Below are positions 48,215 to 58,869 of a stretch of DNA of 64,000 nucleotides, piece after piece (the first letter of the stretch is position 1; every line of letters starts with the position of its first letter). This DNA is from Icerya purchasi (Eukaryota; Arthropoda; Insecta; Hemiptera; Monophlebidae). Position numbers and translations under genes: made by a program. The stretch is from contig CM077115.1 in NCBI GenBank assembly GCA_039619475.1, forward strand, positions 63,618,864 to 63,682,863. The letters are read 5' to 3'. The notes under the pieces are model-generated. The model was not told the DNA's origin, ran no database searches, and saw nothing but the letters and a program-made list of their open reading frames with translations.

Positions 48215-49166
48215 CTACCGTTTCATTACCGACAGAATAACAGTGACTAAGTATCATGCTGTAAGCAATGTAATTGCAACAATATTAGAAAAGTACGTAG
48301 CAAGTAATCTAACGAAGTAACTACAAGAAAATAGGATAATTGACAAAACACAATACGGATTTCTTAAAGGAAAATCCACATCGAAAGCAATCGGCGAGCT
48401 TACTGAAAAAATAAGAGATAGCTTTGAAGAGGGAAAGAAGGTGTTGATAACGTTCATAGATCTTAGTAGAGCATTTGAAACGGTTGATCATAAAATAATC
48501 ATAAACACATTAGAGGAGATAGGAATAACGAATAATTTGAAAAAATGGTTTCAAAGTTATTTAACACAAAGGAAAACATGCGTAAATATCTTAAATGTGC
48601 AAAGTGAAAAAGAGGAGATGGATGTAGGAGTTCCGCAGGGTAGCAACCTAGCGCCAATACTGTTTATTATATATACGAATGGTCTATATAAGGAATTAAG
48701 TTACAGTGAGGTAGTCGCGTACGCGGATGATATAGCAATAGTTACGTCACATAAAGATATGAAAGAGGCAGAAATAAGGATGCAAAAAGATCTAATAACA
48801 ATAAGTAAATGGGCACACGATAAAAGTCTAAGAATAAATGTAAAAAAGACTAAAGCAATGGTACTGCGGAAAAAAAGAGACAGCTCTGATTTTTATTGTC
48901 CAAATATAATAATGCACTCAAATGAATGTGTACATTCAATGGGGGAAAGACGCGAATGCGAAATGAAAAACTGTCAAAAGTTAGACATCGTAACGCAGTA
49001 TAAACATTTTTGGACAGTAATGATGGACCAACACTTAAGACGGGACATACATATGGAATACATTGCAAAGAAAATAAGAGCAGTTTTACCAGCTTTATAT
49101 ACATTAAAGAAATATGCAACAAATGAAACAATGACTATCGACAGGACACAGTGGCTACAGCGATAA
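48215..49166 (+). pseudogene. LINE reverse transcriptase fragment, CR1/L2-like
   Basis: RT core of a non-LTR element unlike the others in the window. In one frame: HYRQNTVTKYHAVSNVIATI (usually NYRPIxxT), one stop at 48318, then NRIIDKTQYGFLKGKSTSKA, a 241-codon open part (48441-49166) with ITFIDLSRAFETVDHKIII, FQSYLTQRK, VGVPQGSNLAPILFIIY, VVAYADDIAIV (catalytic YADD intact, about 48715-48730) and INVKKTKAMVL. The AFxTVDHKIL wording and YADD suggest a CR1/L2/Daphne-type Jockey-superfamily element; clade uncertain. The palm is nearly open with only one nonsense codon, but the endonuclease is missing and the frame stops after the thumb at WLQR, so it is truncated on both sides. Confidence 0.82.
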
Positions 49167-49185
49167 GGCATTGACTTTGGTGAAT

Positions 49186-49222
49186 AAAAAGTGTAAATTT
49201 TTCAGAAATATTTACACTTTTT
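49186..49222. other. Perfect 13-bp hairpin 3' of the RT fragment
   Basis: AAAAAGTGTAAAT, an 11-nt loop, then ATTTACACTTTTT. It lies 20 bp after the RT stop codon. It could be a 3' terminal structure of the LINE, or chance in A+T-rich DNA. Confidence 0.6.
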
Positions 49223-51287
49223 CATTTCTTTCGAAACATTAATCGATAAAAATGAAAAATAAAACAAAAAGGACGATCGCAAAATTATAAATTGCGGTTT
49301 AAATAATTTTAAGCACTTTATAAATTTATAACTTAAATTTCTGTTCGAAATTGCAAGCAATACATGAAAACGTAGTTTTCTTTAATTCATATTTAAGCTC
49401 TCTCTAAAGTATACTCAAGAGTCATACTCTTGTAGCTATAACCTCCATGTACTAAAATATTTTAAAATATTCCAATCATTCATTCATCGATAAACAGGCA
49501 ACCGGGTGTTATTTATCTTCATTTTAACTTGTTTTCCAGCTTATTTTCTTTGTAATATCAACAGTAATGTCTCATTATCAGGCATTTCATTGAGCGGTTC
49601 TTTTGAATGAAGCTTTATCTTAATAATTCTTTTTTCGAGAAAAATCAAAAAAATCATAGTCAGTTTATTTACGATTTTGATCTAAGAAATGATGCAAATA
49701 AAATGCATTGCTCGTCATTGTACATAACCAACTCGTAGACAAACAGAAAATGAATTTAATGAAAATATTTATTAACAGCCTGATGGGGCAGAAAGAACTT
49801 TTACTATCTTGTTTCGCCGCTTAGCCTTTTGCACATATATGTAGCTCGTTGTTCTGCGCAGCCGTTGTTATTGCTCACAAAAATTAATTTCATTCGCTGT
49901 TGTTTATCAAGTGAATAAAGCGCAGTCGCGGCGAAAACGAAGAAAACCAAAAAAGGAAAAAATAATAAGAGGGTAGAATGACGAAAAATATAAAAAAAAG
50001 GAATTCGAAATAGGAATGTTAATTAGGAAAGGTAACAAACAGCCGATTAAAGTAAGATTAGGTTAACGGCCCCCGCTTGCTAGGGCTAAAGTGTCTACCT
50101 GTCATTTATTGCCCGAAAAATAATATCATCTTCTCTCTATTCAACCCGACGGCGGTCCCAGTTCCGGTTAATTAATTTCACCTTGCTGGTCGCGACAATT
50201 TTGTTTCTTTTTATTTTCTTCTTTCTCGTTCTTATTTATTTGAACTTATCTAATTTTTTTATTTCTTGCAACTTCAGCAGCGGCAGGATAAATCTTTAGA
50301 AGGAAAACAGGATTACACGAAATTATTCATAACGATTTTCAGAGTGGTATTAGAAGCAGGCCGTAATTAGAAAAATGCGTTCGCGTGTTAAACCGTTTAC
50401 GCTCGTGCGTAAGAAACGAGAAATCGCATTATAACGTTAATTTACAAAAGCGAGCGCTTACTGCAAGTTACCTTGAAATGTTTGCCTATGTGTAGAAACG
50501 TCCGAAGCAGTGTTAAACTTTTAAGTAAAGCATGTTATGCGTTTTCGTTTTTATTCTTGTCTTTGTTTATTCGGTTAAAATTGGATTACGGAATTTTTTT
50601 ATTTTTATTTTGAAAATTATCTCTTCAAGCGGTTCCTAAAATTTGTAAATTTAAGCTTTTTTATCATTATTAAAACGAATTATTATTTTACGGTTTTTTA
50701 ATTTTAAAAGAACAAAATTCGTTGCTAACTCTTCGACCTTTAAACGTATTTTTTTAAATGTTGCTTGGGCATTTGCTTCGCGTTTCCTATTCCGAGAATT
50801 TCGTATAAAATAATATGCTTTTAAATGAATCATTCTTTCCTAATTTTTCGACTAACATCTAAATGGATTACAATAATAATCAATTCCGTATTGAAAAACG
50901 TTTTTATAATAAACAATTAATTATTAATAAGCAAATATGTTTATAAATTATCCTTATCAGTGATTAATTACTTGTTATAAATTGCTTGTTTATTAAAAAA
51001 ATAATTCATTCTACACTTTTAATTCCGCAATCTGATTCAGTTGCTTATTGCCGACTTCGTAAGTTCAATTCTGATTTTTTTAAAACATACATGTGATCAC
51101 TCAAGTTATTTCGAATCTTAAGATAACACAACTTACGAGGAATAATAAATTCTGTTTCAGGGCCTAGTGTGCGGAGTGCGCCAGGTTAACTTGCTATTAT
51201 AAATATTAAACTTATTTCACTAGCTGAATCTGGAACAAAGATCACTAGCACACCAGTAATAACGTTCAAAGTATAAATTTGAAGTGT
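49223..51287. other. A+T-rich spacer
   Basis: No supported gene or repeat was recognised. Confidence 0.45.
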
Positions 51288-52300
51288 ATTTTTTTTGGGG
51301 GGGGGGGAGGTGGACTCGTCAACTAGGGACCTTTTATTCAAAAACAACAGGAAGAAGAGTTAACTAATTAAAACTTAATTCGATCGGAAATGGCAAAATT
51401 AAAGGAACCAATGGCAGAAACAATAGACTAAGACGGAATGGACAGGATATGGGAAGCACAGTAGGGAGCAGGAAGCCTTGAGTTTAAAAGGAGTAAATAA
51501 AGGGAAGAGCGTTCCACAGAAAGAGCAAAACACCCAAAGAAAACGTGATTAGCATCACAAACAACTGTTTGCATTAAGGTGTAGTGGACAATAAGGAGAG
51601 GAAAAAAAAGAGAGACGATAACGGGAAGAGGGCAATAGAGTGTGATTAAAGCGTAGGCGAATAATAGGGAGACAATAACAGAACGTTAAAAAGAAGAAAA
51701 TTCTGAGAACCAAGAATTAGTAGGAAGGTTGGGTTGAATTGAGAGGTAGAAAGAACACTATCGTTGGTAAAAGAGGAAGGATACATATTCGACCAAAACT
51801 GAAAGTGAAATTTCTTACTTAATAACAATAGATTATCACTAGGGATCGTTTTAAAGTAACAGCGGGAGCGGACAGCAACCTGAGCCAAAGCATCCGCCAT
51901 TTAATTACCCTCGATACCTCTATAACCAGGGACCCACAGCAGATCAACGCGGATAGAATGATGCACGGAAAGATTGTGTATGAGAGATCGTATACGAAGA
52001 ATGATGAAGTCTGAAAAGGGGGTGAGTAAACTGATGGCCTGAAGGGCACTCATGGAGTCGGATATTATCAGATAGTGGAAAAAGTTACGATTGGAGGAAA
52101 TATAAATAATTGCACGTAGGATAGTCATTAATTAATTTGTGAAAATAGAACAGAAAGATAGAAGATGAAAGGATTCGGAAAAATTAAAATCGGGGAGAAT
52201 AAAGGAAGCGGCCCCCTAGAACCATCAGTGAAGACGAGTACATGAGACGGAAAGAGGGAACTGATGATGCTATGAAATTCCTGTTTAATAATCGCCTGGG
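51288..52300 (-). pseudogene. Family 1 I-type LINE, 3' part of interrupted copy D
   Basis: Minus-strand copy with the most complete 3' end of family 1: a T-run and GGGGGGGGGGAGG at 51291-51310 are the complement of the tail. From 52128 downward: TILRAIIYIS, LIISDSMSALQAI, VDLLWVPGYRGIEGN, a stop exactly where GNExAD needs Glu, then MADALAQVAVRS (RNase H), QFNPTFLLILGSQNFLL and, further 3', the knuckle region in a shifted frame (51530-51600). The copy is interrupted at 52300 by a Jockey element and resumes at 57211. Inactive. Confidence 0.87.
52287..52300. repeat. Left target site duplication of the Jockey element
   Basis: AATAATCGCCTGGG, repeated at 57209-57222. At least the 12 bases TAATCGCCTGGG are duplicated; the first two A residues could belong to the poly(A) tail at the right copy. 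Confidence 0.88.
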
Positions 52301-52806
52301 CATCTGCTTTAATGGTCCGTTCTACGAAGTTCTATTAACAGTTTTATTCCCAAATTTCTCAATTGTTGTTCGAATGTTAGCATTGTGAAGTTTTGATGAC
52401 GGCTTGTGTATTCTGTGTTTATCGCTCGTCGTCTGAAAAATTGATTACTCTAAAATAATATGGCCACGGTTTTTAAATATACGAGTAATAAATGTTAAAG
52501 CGAAATCGGACTCTTCATCAAAATTCTGTACCAGTCGGTGAGAACTGTTTTATTTTTTCTTATTTTTTCTTCTTCCGTTTTTTTCTTCTTCTTCTTCTTC
52601 TTCTTTTCCATTTGCTTTCTCTTTTTCTTTTTTCCTTCTTTTTTCTTCTTCTTCCTCTTCGTTTTGGTTTATCGCTGTACAGAGAGCACGACAAAATATT
52701 TTGTCAGCGTAGCCACATATAAAATGACAAATATCGAACGTTCGTACTGTAACTTATTATCGATCGTTATCATTTTTACGCGTGTCGATTAGTAACCTAG
52801 GTTCAC
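52301..52806 (+). promoter_or_regulatory. 5' UTR of the Jockey element (presumed internal promoter)
   Basis: About 506 bp between the target duplication and the first ORF1 ATG. Jockey-clade elements are known to use an internal RNA polymerase II promoter at their 5' end; this is inferred here, since no core motif is clear. The last part is a pyrimidine tract with (TTC)n at 52553-52663. Confidence 0.5.
52553..52663. repeat. Pyrimidine-rich (TTC)n tract in the 5' UTR
   Basis: Almost pure C/T with a run of seven or eight TTC units at 52583-52606. Probably expanded inside the element after or before insertion. Confidence 0.85.
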
Positions 52807-54320
52807 ATGAATCAGGAAATTGCTTCCTCTGCGCAATCACAAGCCGCTGGTATTACTATGCAGCAATACGAGCAATGGCAAGCTGAAACGAAACAGAGAG
52901 AACAGAAGTATGTACTACAAATAGAACAACTTCAAAAGCAGGTTATACTTCTGAATAAAAAGTTAGCAGACCAAGGAGGCATAAGCACGAGAACACGTTC
53001 GAAAAGTACTCCTAGTGTATTGGTAGGACAGCAAAATGCTCAAATACCACGTGAACTAACTAGCAATGGGGATGTTGTCGCCTCGGCAACAGTAAATCGG
53101 TTGAATGTACCCATATTCAATATACCACAACAACAACAAGAACCGAAACAAGATCAGCTTGAAGAAGCTCGAAAACACGCCCAAATGCAACAAGATCAAT
53201 CACAGAATCAACAACAACATGTGCAAGTTAAACCAAAAATGCCGCCAAAAATTACAGTGTAACTGGCATCACTAACTTTTCAGACTTCAGTACCGATGTT
53301 ACTCGTGCTTTAGACAAACATGCTGCTACGTTTAAAACAGCTAGTAACGGAGACATTATCATTGCCCCACATACAGATAATGCCTTCCGAGCCCTAATAG
53401 CTGAGCTGAAAAAGAGCAACTTTCAGTATCACACATACAGTTTAAAATCAGAAAAGCCATATCGTGTGGTAATACGAGGTTTACATCACACAATTACTAC
53501 TGATATAATAGAAGACGAACTAAGAAATCTAGGTCACTAACCGGTAAACATTGTTAATATAGAAAAAACAATAAAAATCCGCGATGAGAATAATGCCATA
53601 TTTGAACGAAGGAAAAAATCTTATCCCTTGTTTTACATAGATCTGAAAATATCAGATAATAATAAAGAGATTTATAATATTACACGTATCGCTTATAGTA
53701 AAGTAAAAGTAGAAGCACCACACAAGGATAACCAAATACCGCAGTGCAAACGGTGCCAGAAATGGAATCATACAAAACGTAACTGTAACAGGCCAGTTAA
53801 GTGTTTCAAATGCGCAGGAGAACATGAGTCTTCCACATGCAAACTGAAAGATCCTAAAAAATTTAAATGCGCTAACTGTGGTGCCAATCATAGTGCAAAT
53901 TACCTAGGATGTCCTACTTACCATGAAATAGATAGGATATTGAAAAAACCGAAAACGTCAGCGGTACAATGTATCCAATAACAGAAAAAAGAATCTGTAA
54001 AATTCGTGCAACCGCAAATATCTTATGCTTCTATAACTGGAAGCAAACCAACCCGGCAAAGTGTACAGTCGACAAGTACAACTACAAAATTGACACAGGG
54101 GAAGACTGAACATCGGAATATCTCAATTCAAGGATGTCCTCCTGTAATTCAAGCATCTCCTTCCGCAGTGCCATATGATGAAATTATGCAAGCGCTTGCA
54201 AATTTAACCAAAGAAGTTCAGTCTATTTCTCACAGACTTAGTGCACTTGAACATAAACAGTCTGCATTGACAGTGTCGCACAATAAACGACGTCCCCGTC
54301 GTAATAAGCGCAATGACTGA
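52807..54320 (+). pseudogene. Jockey ORF1, gag-like protein with zinc knuckles, broken
   Basis: Encodes the nucleic-acid chaperone of the element. The start ATG at 52807 opens a 151-codon frame with a coiled-coil-like, Gln-rich segment (QQYEQWQAETKQREQKY ... LQKQVILLNKKLAD). At PPKITV the frame is lost near 53259 by a small indel; the next frame continues TGITNFSDF, then PYRVVIRGLHH ... EDELRNLG, a PRE_C2HC-type domain. A TAA at about 53537 falls in LGH-stop-PVNIVNI, and another at 53979 in CIQ-stop-QKKES; both are single changes from CAA (Gln). Three CCHC knuckles follow (53745-53912): CKRCQKWNHTKRNC, CFKCAGEHESSTC and CANCGANHSANYLGC. The Pro/Ser/Arg-rich tail ends RRPRRNKRND. The TGA overlaps the ORF2 ATG by 8 bases. 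Once about 500 residues; now inactive. Confidence 0.9.
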
Positions 54321-56951
54321 ATCATCTTTGCATATAATAACATGGAATGCAAATGGACTCATGGAACGCTTAGCAGAATTAGAAACATTTCTGCACGACA
54401 GTAAAATAGATATAGCACTAATATCAGAGACACATTTCACCGACAGGAACCACCCTAGAATTCAAGGGTACACAATTTACCATACGCCACACCCAGATGG
54501 AGGTGCGCATGGAGGTGCAGCCGTTATTATCAAAAATAACATTAAACACTACAAACAGGCTGACTTTTGCGAAGAATTCGCACAAGTAACTATGGTCGCA
54601 GTTTGGCAGAATAGTACGATAACTAATGTGGTAGCTGTTTACTTTCCGCCCAAACATAACCTGAAGTATGATCAATATATCAACTTTTTGAAATATTTCG
54701 GCAATAGATACATCATCGGTGGGGATATGAATGCAAAAAATGAAGCATGGGGATCACGTCGCGTTTCAAGCAATAAAGGAAGTTCTGCTCACGTCAAGGG
54801 AAAGGAATTACTAAGGGCAATAAGAAGTTTGCAATGTAATATAGCCAGTTCAGGAAGACCTACATATTGGCCTACTGATAGGCGCAAAAAACCCGACCTC
54901 ATCGATTTTTTCATAACAAGGGGCATTGCCAATAGTTATGTAGAAGCAGAAGGTATTATTGATCTCACATCTGATCATACTCCCGTTCTATTAACCATTA
55001 GTACAACTGTAATAAGGAAAAATAAAAAAAAATTTCTGACAAATAAACATACAAACTGGGACACATTTCGAGAAGAATTGGATCGACGAATAAATCTAAA
55101 GATACGTCTAAAAACAAACAGTGAACTGGAGGAACAATTTGCATGTTTCATAGAAGCAATTCGCGAAGCAGCAAAAGTTTCTACTCCGGAACCATTGGTT
55201 AATACTGCACAGGAAATCACACTTCCTTTAGAAGTACGTCGTAAAATTTCAGAAAGGAGAACAGCAAGACGCAAATGGCACAACTCGCGTGATCTACAAG
55301 ATAAGAACACATTTAATCGAATCAGTCGGCAGCTCAATATGCTGATAAAAAATATAAAAAACAAAACGTTCGCAAATTACTTAGAGGGACTGAGTCCATT
55401 TGCTGATAAAGATTATTCTCTCTGGAAAGCGACCCGTCGAATTAAACGTCCTGTCAAGCATGTTCCTCCACTCCGAGATGAAGTTGGAAAAAGCGGAGCT
55501 ATTTGCACATTACTTGACGCACGTGTTCCAGCCTCATGATATTGACTCTGAACGAAAACAAACGATTAACTACATTTACACCGTATGAGATAGCCAGAGA
55601 AATCGATAAAAATATCAATTCAAAGAAAACTCCCGGAATCGATGAAATATCCCCAGAAGTTTTAAAAGAATTATCAAAAAAAGGTATTGTCATGTTGACC
55701 TACCTCTTTAATGCATGTACGCGTCTGGAACACATCCCGTCTTGCTTCAAAACAGCGCAAATTATAATGCTTAAGAAACCGAATAAGCCAGATACTGAAG
55801 TAACATCGTATAGACCTATATCACTTTTACCGGTGATATCCAAGTTATTTGAAAAATTACTGTTGAAGAGATTGTTACCGCTGATTGGAGAAGATCTGCC
55901 GATTCATCAGTTTGGATTTCGACAACATCATTCGACAATTGACCAGGTTCACAGAATTACGTCTGTCATAAATAAAGCGTTTGAAGACAAGAAATATTGT
56001 CCGACAGTTTTTTTGGATATTGCGCAAGCCTTCGACAAAGTGTGGCATGAAGGCCTTGTCTTTAAGCTGAGCAAAATATTACCTGGAAACCTGTGTAGAT
56101 TGTTAGAATCGTACTTGGCTAATCGTCAGTTTAGAGTAGCGTATGAAAGTTCTACGTCGAACTTTTATAATATTACAGTTGGAGTTCCACAAGGTAGTGT
56201 CTTAGGACCTATGTTGTATCTTCTATATAGCCAAGACCTACCGACCGACAACAGTACAACGACAGCTATGTTTTCCGACGATACTGCTATTTTAGCCGTT
56301 AGCAGCAGCCACCTCGAGGCTACAAACAATTTACAAAATGCTTTGGATAATGTACAGAAGTGGACGACGGACTGGAAAGTCAAACTGAATGAAGAGAAAT
56401 CAGCATATGTTATGTTCACATACCGCCAAACAAAGACAAATTATCAAGTATATTTGGGGAATAAACCTGTACTACAGGTAAATTCTGCCAAGTATTTAGG
56501 TATGCACTTGGACAGGCGTCTTACGTGGAATGTGCACGTTAAAATGAAGTGCCAACAAATTAAGCACACAGCGAAACAATTACAGTGGTTGATAGGTCGG
56601 AGATCGCCACTGAATGTTCGATATAAATGCATTCTGTATCGTCAGATCATTATGCCGATATGGACATACGGAATACAGCTCTGGGGTTGTACCAGTAATT
56701 CAAATCGTGCAAAAATTCAGGTGAGGCAGAGCATCATTTTGCAAACAATAGTCGATGCATATCGCTATTCTCGTAATGATGATATCCATAAGGACCTGCA
56801 TATAACATCAGTCAATGATGTTATTAAGCAAATGGCCATTAAACATGGAAAACGGATTCATCGACATGTTAACGTAGAAATGATTCGACTTCTTAACACC
56901 AAAGAAGACGTAAGGCGCCTTAAACGACGCCATCCATCAGATTTAATTTAG
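54313..56951 (+). pseudogene. Jockey ORF2, APE endonuclease and reverse transcriptase, frameshifted
   Basis: Encodes target nicking and reverse transcription. Frame one (54313-about 55490) is an APE-type endonuclease with expected catalytic residues in TWNANG (N14), SETH (E39), GGDMNAKNEAWGS (D138, N140), GRPTYWP and SDHTPV (S220, D221, H222). A frameshift near 55485-55493 leads to a short frame (EKAELFAHYLTHVFQPHDID), and a second near 55560-55572 leads to the RT frame running to 56951. RT blocks: KKTPGIDEISPEVLKEL, SYRPISLLPVISKLFEKLLL, HQFGFRQHHSTIDQ, VFLDIAQAFDKVWHEGL, VGVPQGSVLGPMLY, MFSDDTAIL (56268-56288; FSDD where FADD is usual, both catalytic Asp kept), KYLGMHLDRRLTW, and the Jockey C-terminus VIKQMAIKHGKRIHRHV ... 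RRLKRRHPSDLI. About 880 codons, the usual Jockey length. Only two frameshifts, so it died recently or was copied in trans. Confidence 0.92.
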
Positions 56952-56952
<1 letters not shown>

Positions 56953-56999
<47 letters not shown>

Positions 57000-57016
57000 A
57001 TGTATATATATATACA
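56953..57016. repeat. (TA)n/(TG)n microsatellite in the Jockey 3' UTR
   Basis: Begins two bases after the ORF2 stop codon: about 16 TA units, then TG units, then TA again. Confidence 0.95.
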
Positions 57017-57208
57017 TTATAGGATATAAGATGTACGATTGTAATTATTATTTATTGTAAATATGTAATATGTTAGGAGCAGTGGTCAATGGACTGTTGC
57101 TTCCATACGGATTTGGCTTAGTTTAAGGCAACATTTATTAAAGTAGATACTTATTTAATTATAAATTAAGATTGTATCAATAAAATAATAAAAAAAAATA
57201 AATAAAAA

Positions 57209-57222
57209 AATAATCGCCTGGG
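57209..57222. repeat. Right target site duplication of the Jockey element
   Basis: Matches 52287-52300 (12 bases certain, 14 possible). Confidence 0.88.
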
Positions 57223-57515
57223 GTATAGACCTGGAAGAACTAGAAAGAATATATACTTTGGGAGGGTGTTTAAGATCAAAATAATTAATGGAAAAGTAAG
57301 GGAGATTATTACTGGAAATTATATGGGACCGAAAATAACTAAGATGACGAGATAAGGGCTAAGATTGGAATTTTATTAGGAATAAAACGATAGTTTCCGT
57401 TGATGGAAATGTGGGAAGGGATATAAGTTGAGAGGAAATACAAGATACGCGTTTAGAAAGAAAGCGATAGCCAAAATAAGATCTTCGAACTGAAAGAGGG
57501 GATGTATTAGATTCA
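57211..57515 (-). pseudogene. Family 1 LINE, 5' part of interrupted copy D
   Basis: Continues copy D after the Jockey insertion. It aligns with plus-strand 9081-9340 of copy A: GTATAGxxCTGGA, AAGTAAGGGAGATTA, TACTGGAAATTATATGGGAC, and GATCTTCGAACTGAAAGAGG. Relative to copy A it keeps an extra segment at about 57418-57475, so copy A has a deletion there. The match ends near 57515, the 5' truncation point. It corresponds to the region between RT and RNase H. Confidence 0.85.
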
Positions 57516-58050
57516 AGGGTATAATTTAATATAGTTTTAAATTTCTCTCCGAAAACGGTAGAAATAGTACAACATTATATAGACAGATCATAACAGATTT
57601 AATTTCACTGCCGAGAGAAGTCAGGCTTCGATGCGGTTTGAAAGTTTCTACGTATTTGAGACCTGTACTGATGCGTTAGCATTGCTGTCAAAAGAGCTAT
57701 CCAAAACATATAGGTCTAAAACAGACAAAGAACTTCTAGGGAGTTTAAGAATTCCTGACAAAAATTCAGTAGATTAGATATGCTTGTTCCAGCAAGAATA
57801 CAAGTTCAAAAAGTAATGTTTTCAAATGAAAACAACTATTTTAAGAACTTTCAAAATACTACTACTGACCGCTACCATACGTCTCTATTGCACTTGCTGA
57901 TACTCTATTTGTTAATAGTACATTTTGTAACCAGCTTATTTTATTTCCGTAATATATCATTTAATTGTCCGAGTTATTTTCGTTTATCAATAGTGTTCGA
58001 TAGTGAGAATAGGCTTCTTTGTCTTTATTCGATATTGAGACACAATTAAT
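57516..58050. other. Spacer
   Basis: No recognised feature; an 89-codon frame at 57780-58049 has no motif. Confidence 0.4.
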
Positions 58051-58750
58051 AAAAAGTGCATATTTTGTTCCGAGAACGAGCATGCGTTCACTAATTTCAT
58101 TATTTTCTCTTTTAAACGTATCCAGGATTAAAAGTTGCGATATTTTAAATAGTAAAATTAAACTCAATGATAGAAGGCAATTTTTAAAATAGCTACCGTT
58201 TAATTTTCGTAATGAATACCCAAGTTCACGGATTCCAGTTTACGGTGGTGTTAATACTTTAAAAAAAATATTTCTTACCAATCCGGCAGATGTTATTACT
58301 GCAAGCCAACAAACATATTGGAAAACAAAAAGTAGTTTTTATATAATATGAAAAATTAATTTGCAAGGAACATATAGTTACCTCACGCATTCATCGTGGT
58401 AAACCATTTTTGATGAAGAAAGCGAATAAAATTATACTAGCTAATTTGAACGTAATTTATATGAATCCCTATCTATATTTGTTCGGATTTTTTTTGGTTG
58501 CAATAATAACATCTGCCGGATTGGTGAGAAATATTTTTTTTAAAGTATTAACACCACCGTAAACTGGAATCCGTGAACTTGGGTATTCATTACGAAAATT
58601 AAACGGTAGCTATTTTAAAAATTGCCTTCTACCATTGAGTTTAATTTTGCCGTTTAAAATATCGAAACTTTTAATCTTGGATAAGTTTAAAAGAGAAAAA
58701 AATAAAATTAGTGAACATATGCTCGTTCTCGGGCCAGAATATGCACTTTT
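58051..58750. repeat. Large foldback: about 254-bp inverted arms around a 193-bp loop
   Basis: The left arm 58051-58304 is the near-perfect reverse complement of 58498-58750. The inner 100 or so bases of the arms look identical (including AGCTACCGTTTAATTTTCGT and CCAAGTTCACGGATTCCAGT). About 16 differences are visible in the outer parts. The loop (58305-58497) has no coding sense. I recognise no transposon terminus and no clean target duplication. It could be a foldback element, an inverted tandem duplication, or two opposed insertions of one unknown repeat. Confidence 0.88.
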
Positions 58751-58869
58751 AAGTTCATCATCCACACTTGTGCCATCCTTAGTGAAATCGTAGCATGCTA
58801 AAAAATTTTAATTATAGTTATTACAATTATAAAATAAATATTGTGTCACCATTGTATATCATATGTATG

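Larger units (their letters stand above)
52301..57210 (+). mobile_element. Nearly complete Jockey-type LINE, nested in family 1 copy D
   Basis: A 4.9-kb non-LTR retrotransposon with a 5' UTR of about 506 bp, ORF1 (gag-like), ORF2 (endonuclease plus RT, no RNase H), 3' UTR, AATAAA (57179-57184) and an A-rich tail (57184-57210). It is flanked by a 12-14 bp target duplication and interrupts a minus-strand I-type LINE. The homologous uninterrupted site is at 9081-9094. The element order and the lack of RNase H fit the Jockey clade. The start at 52301 follows directly from the duplication, so the element is probably full length. ORF1 and ORF2 are both broken (see entries), so it cannot move by itself. 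Confidence 0.92.

Noticed and set aside
52492..52792. Two long plus-strand frames rich in Phe/Leu/Ser before ORF1
   Set aside because: They are translations of the (TTC)n pyrimidine tract in the 5' UTR, not membrane proteins.
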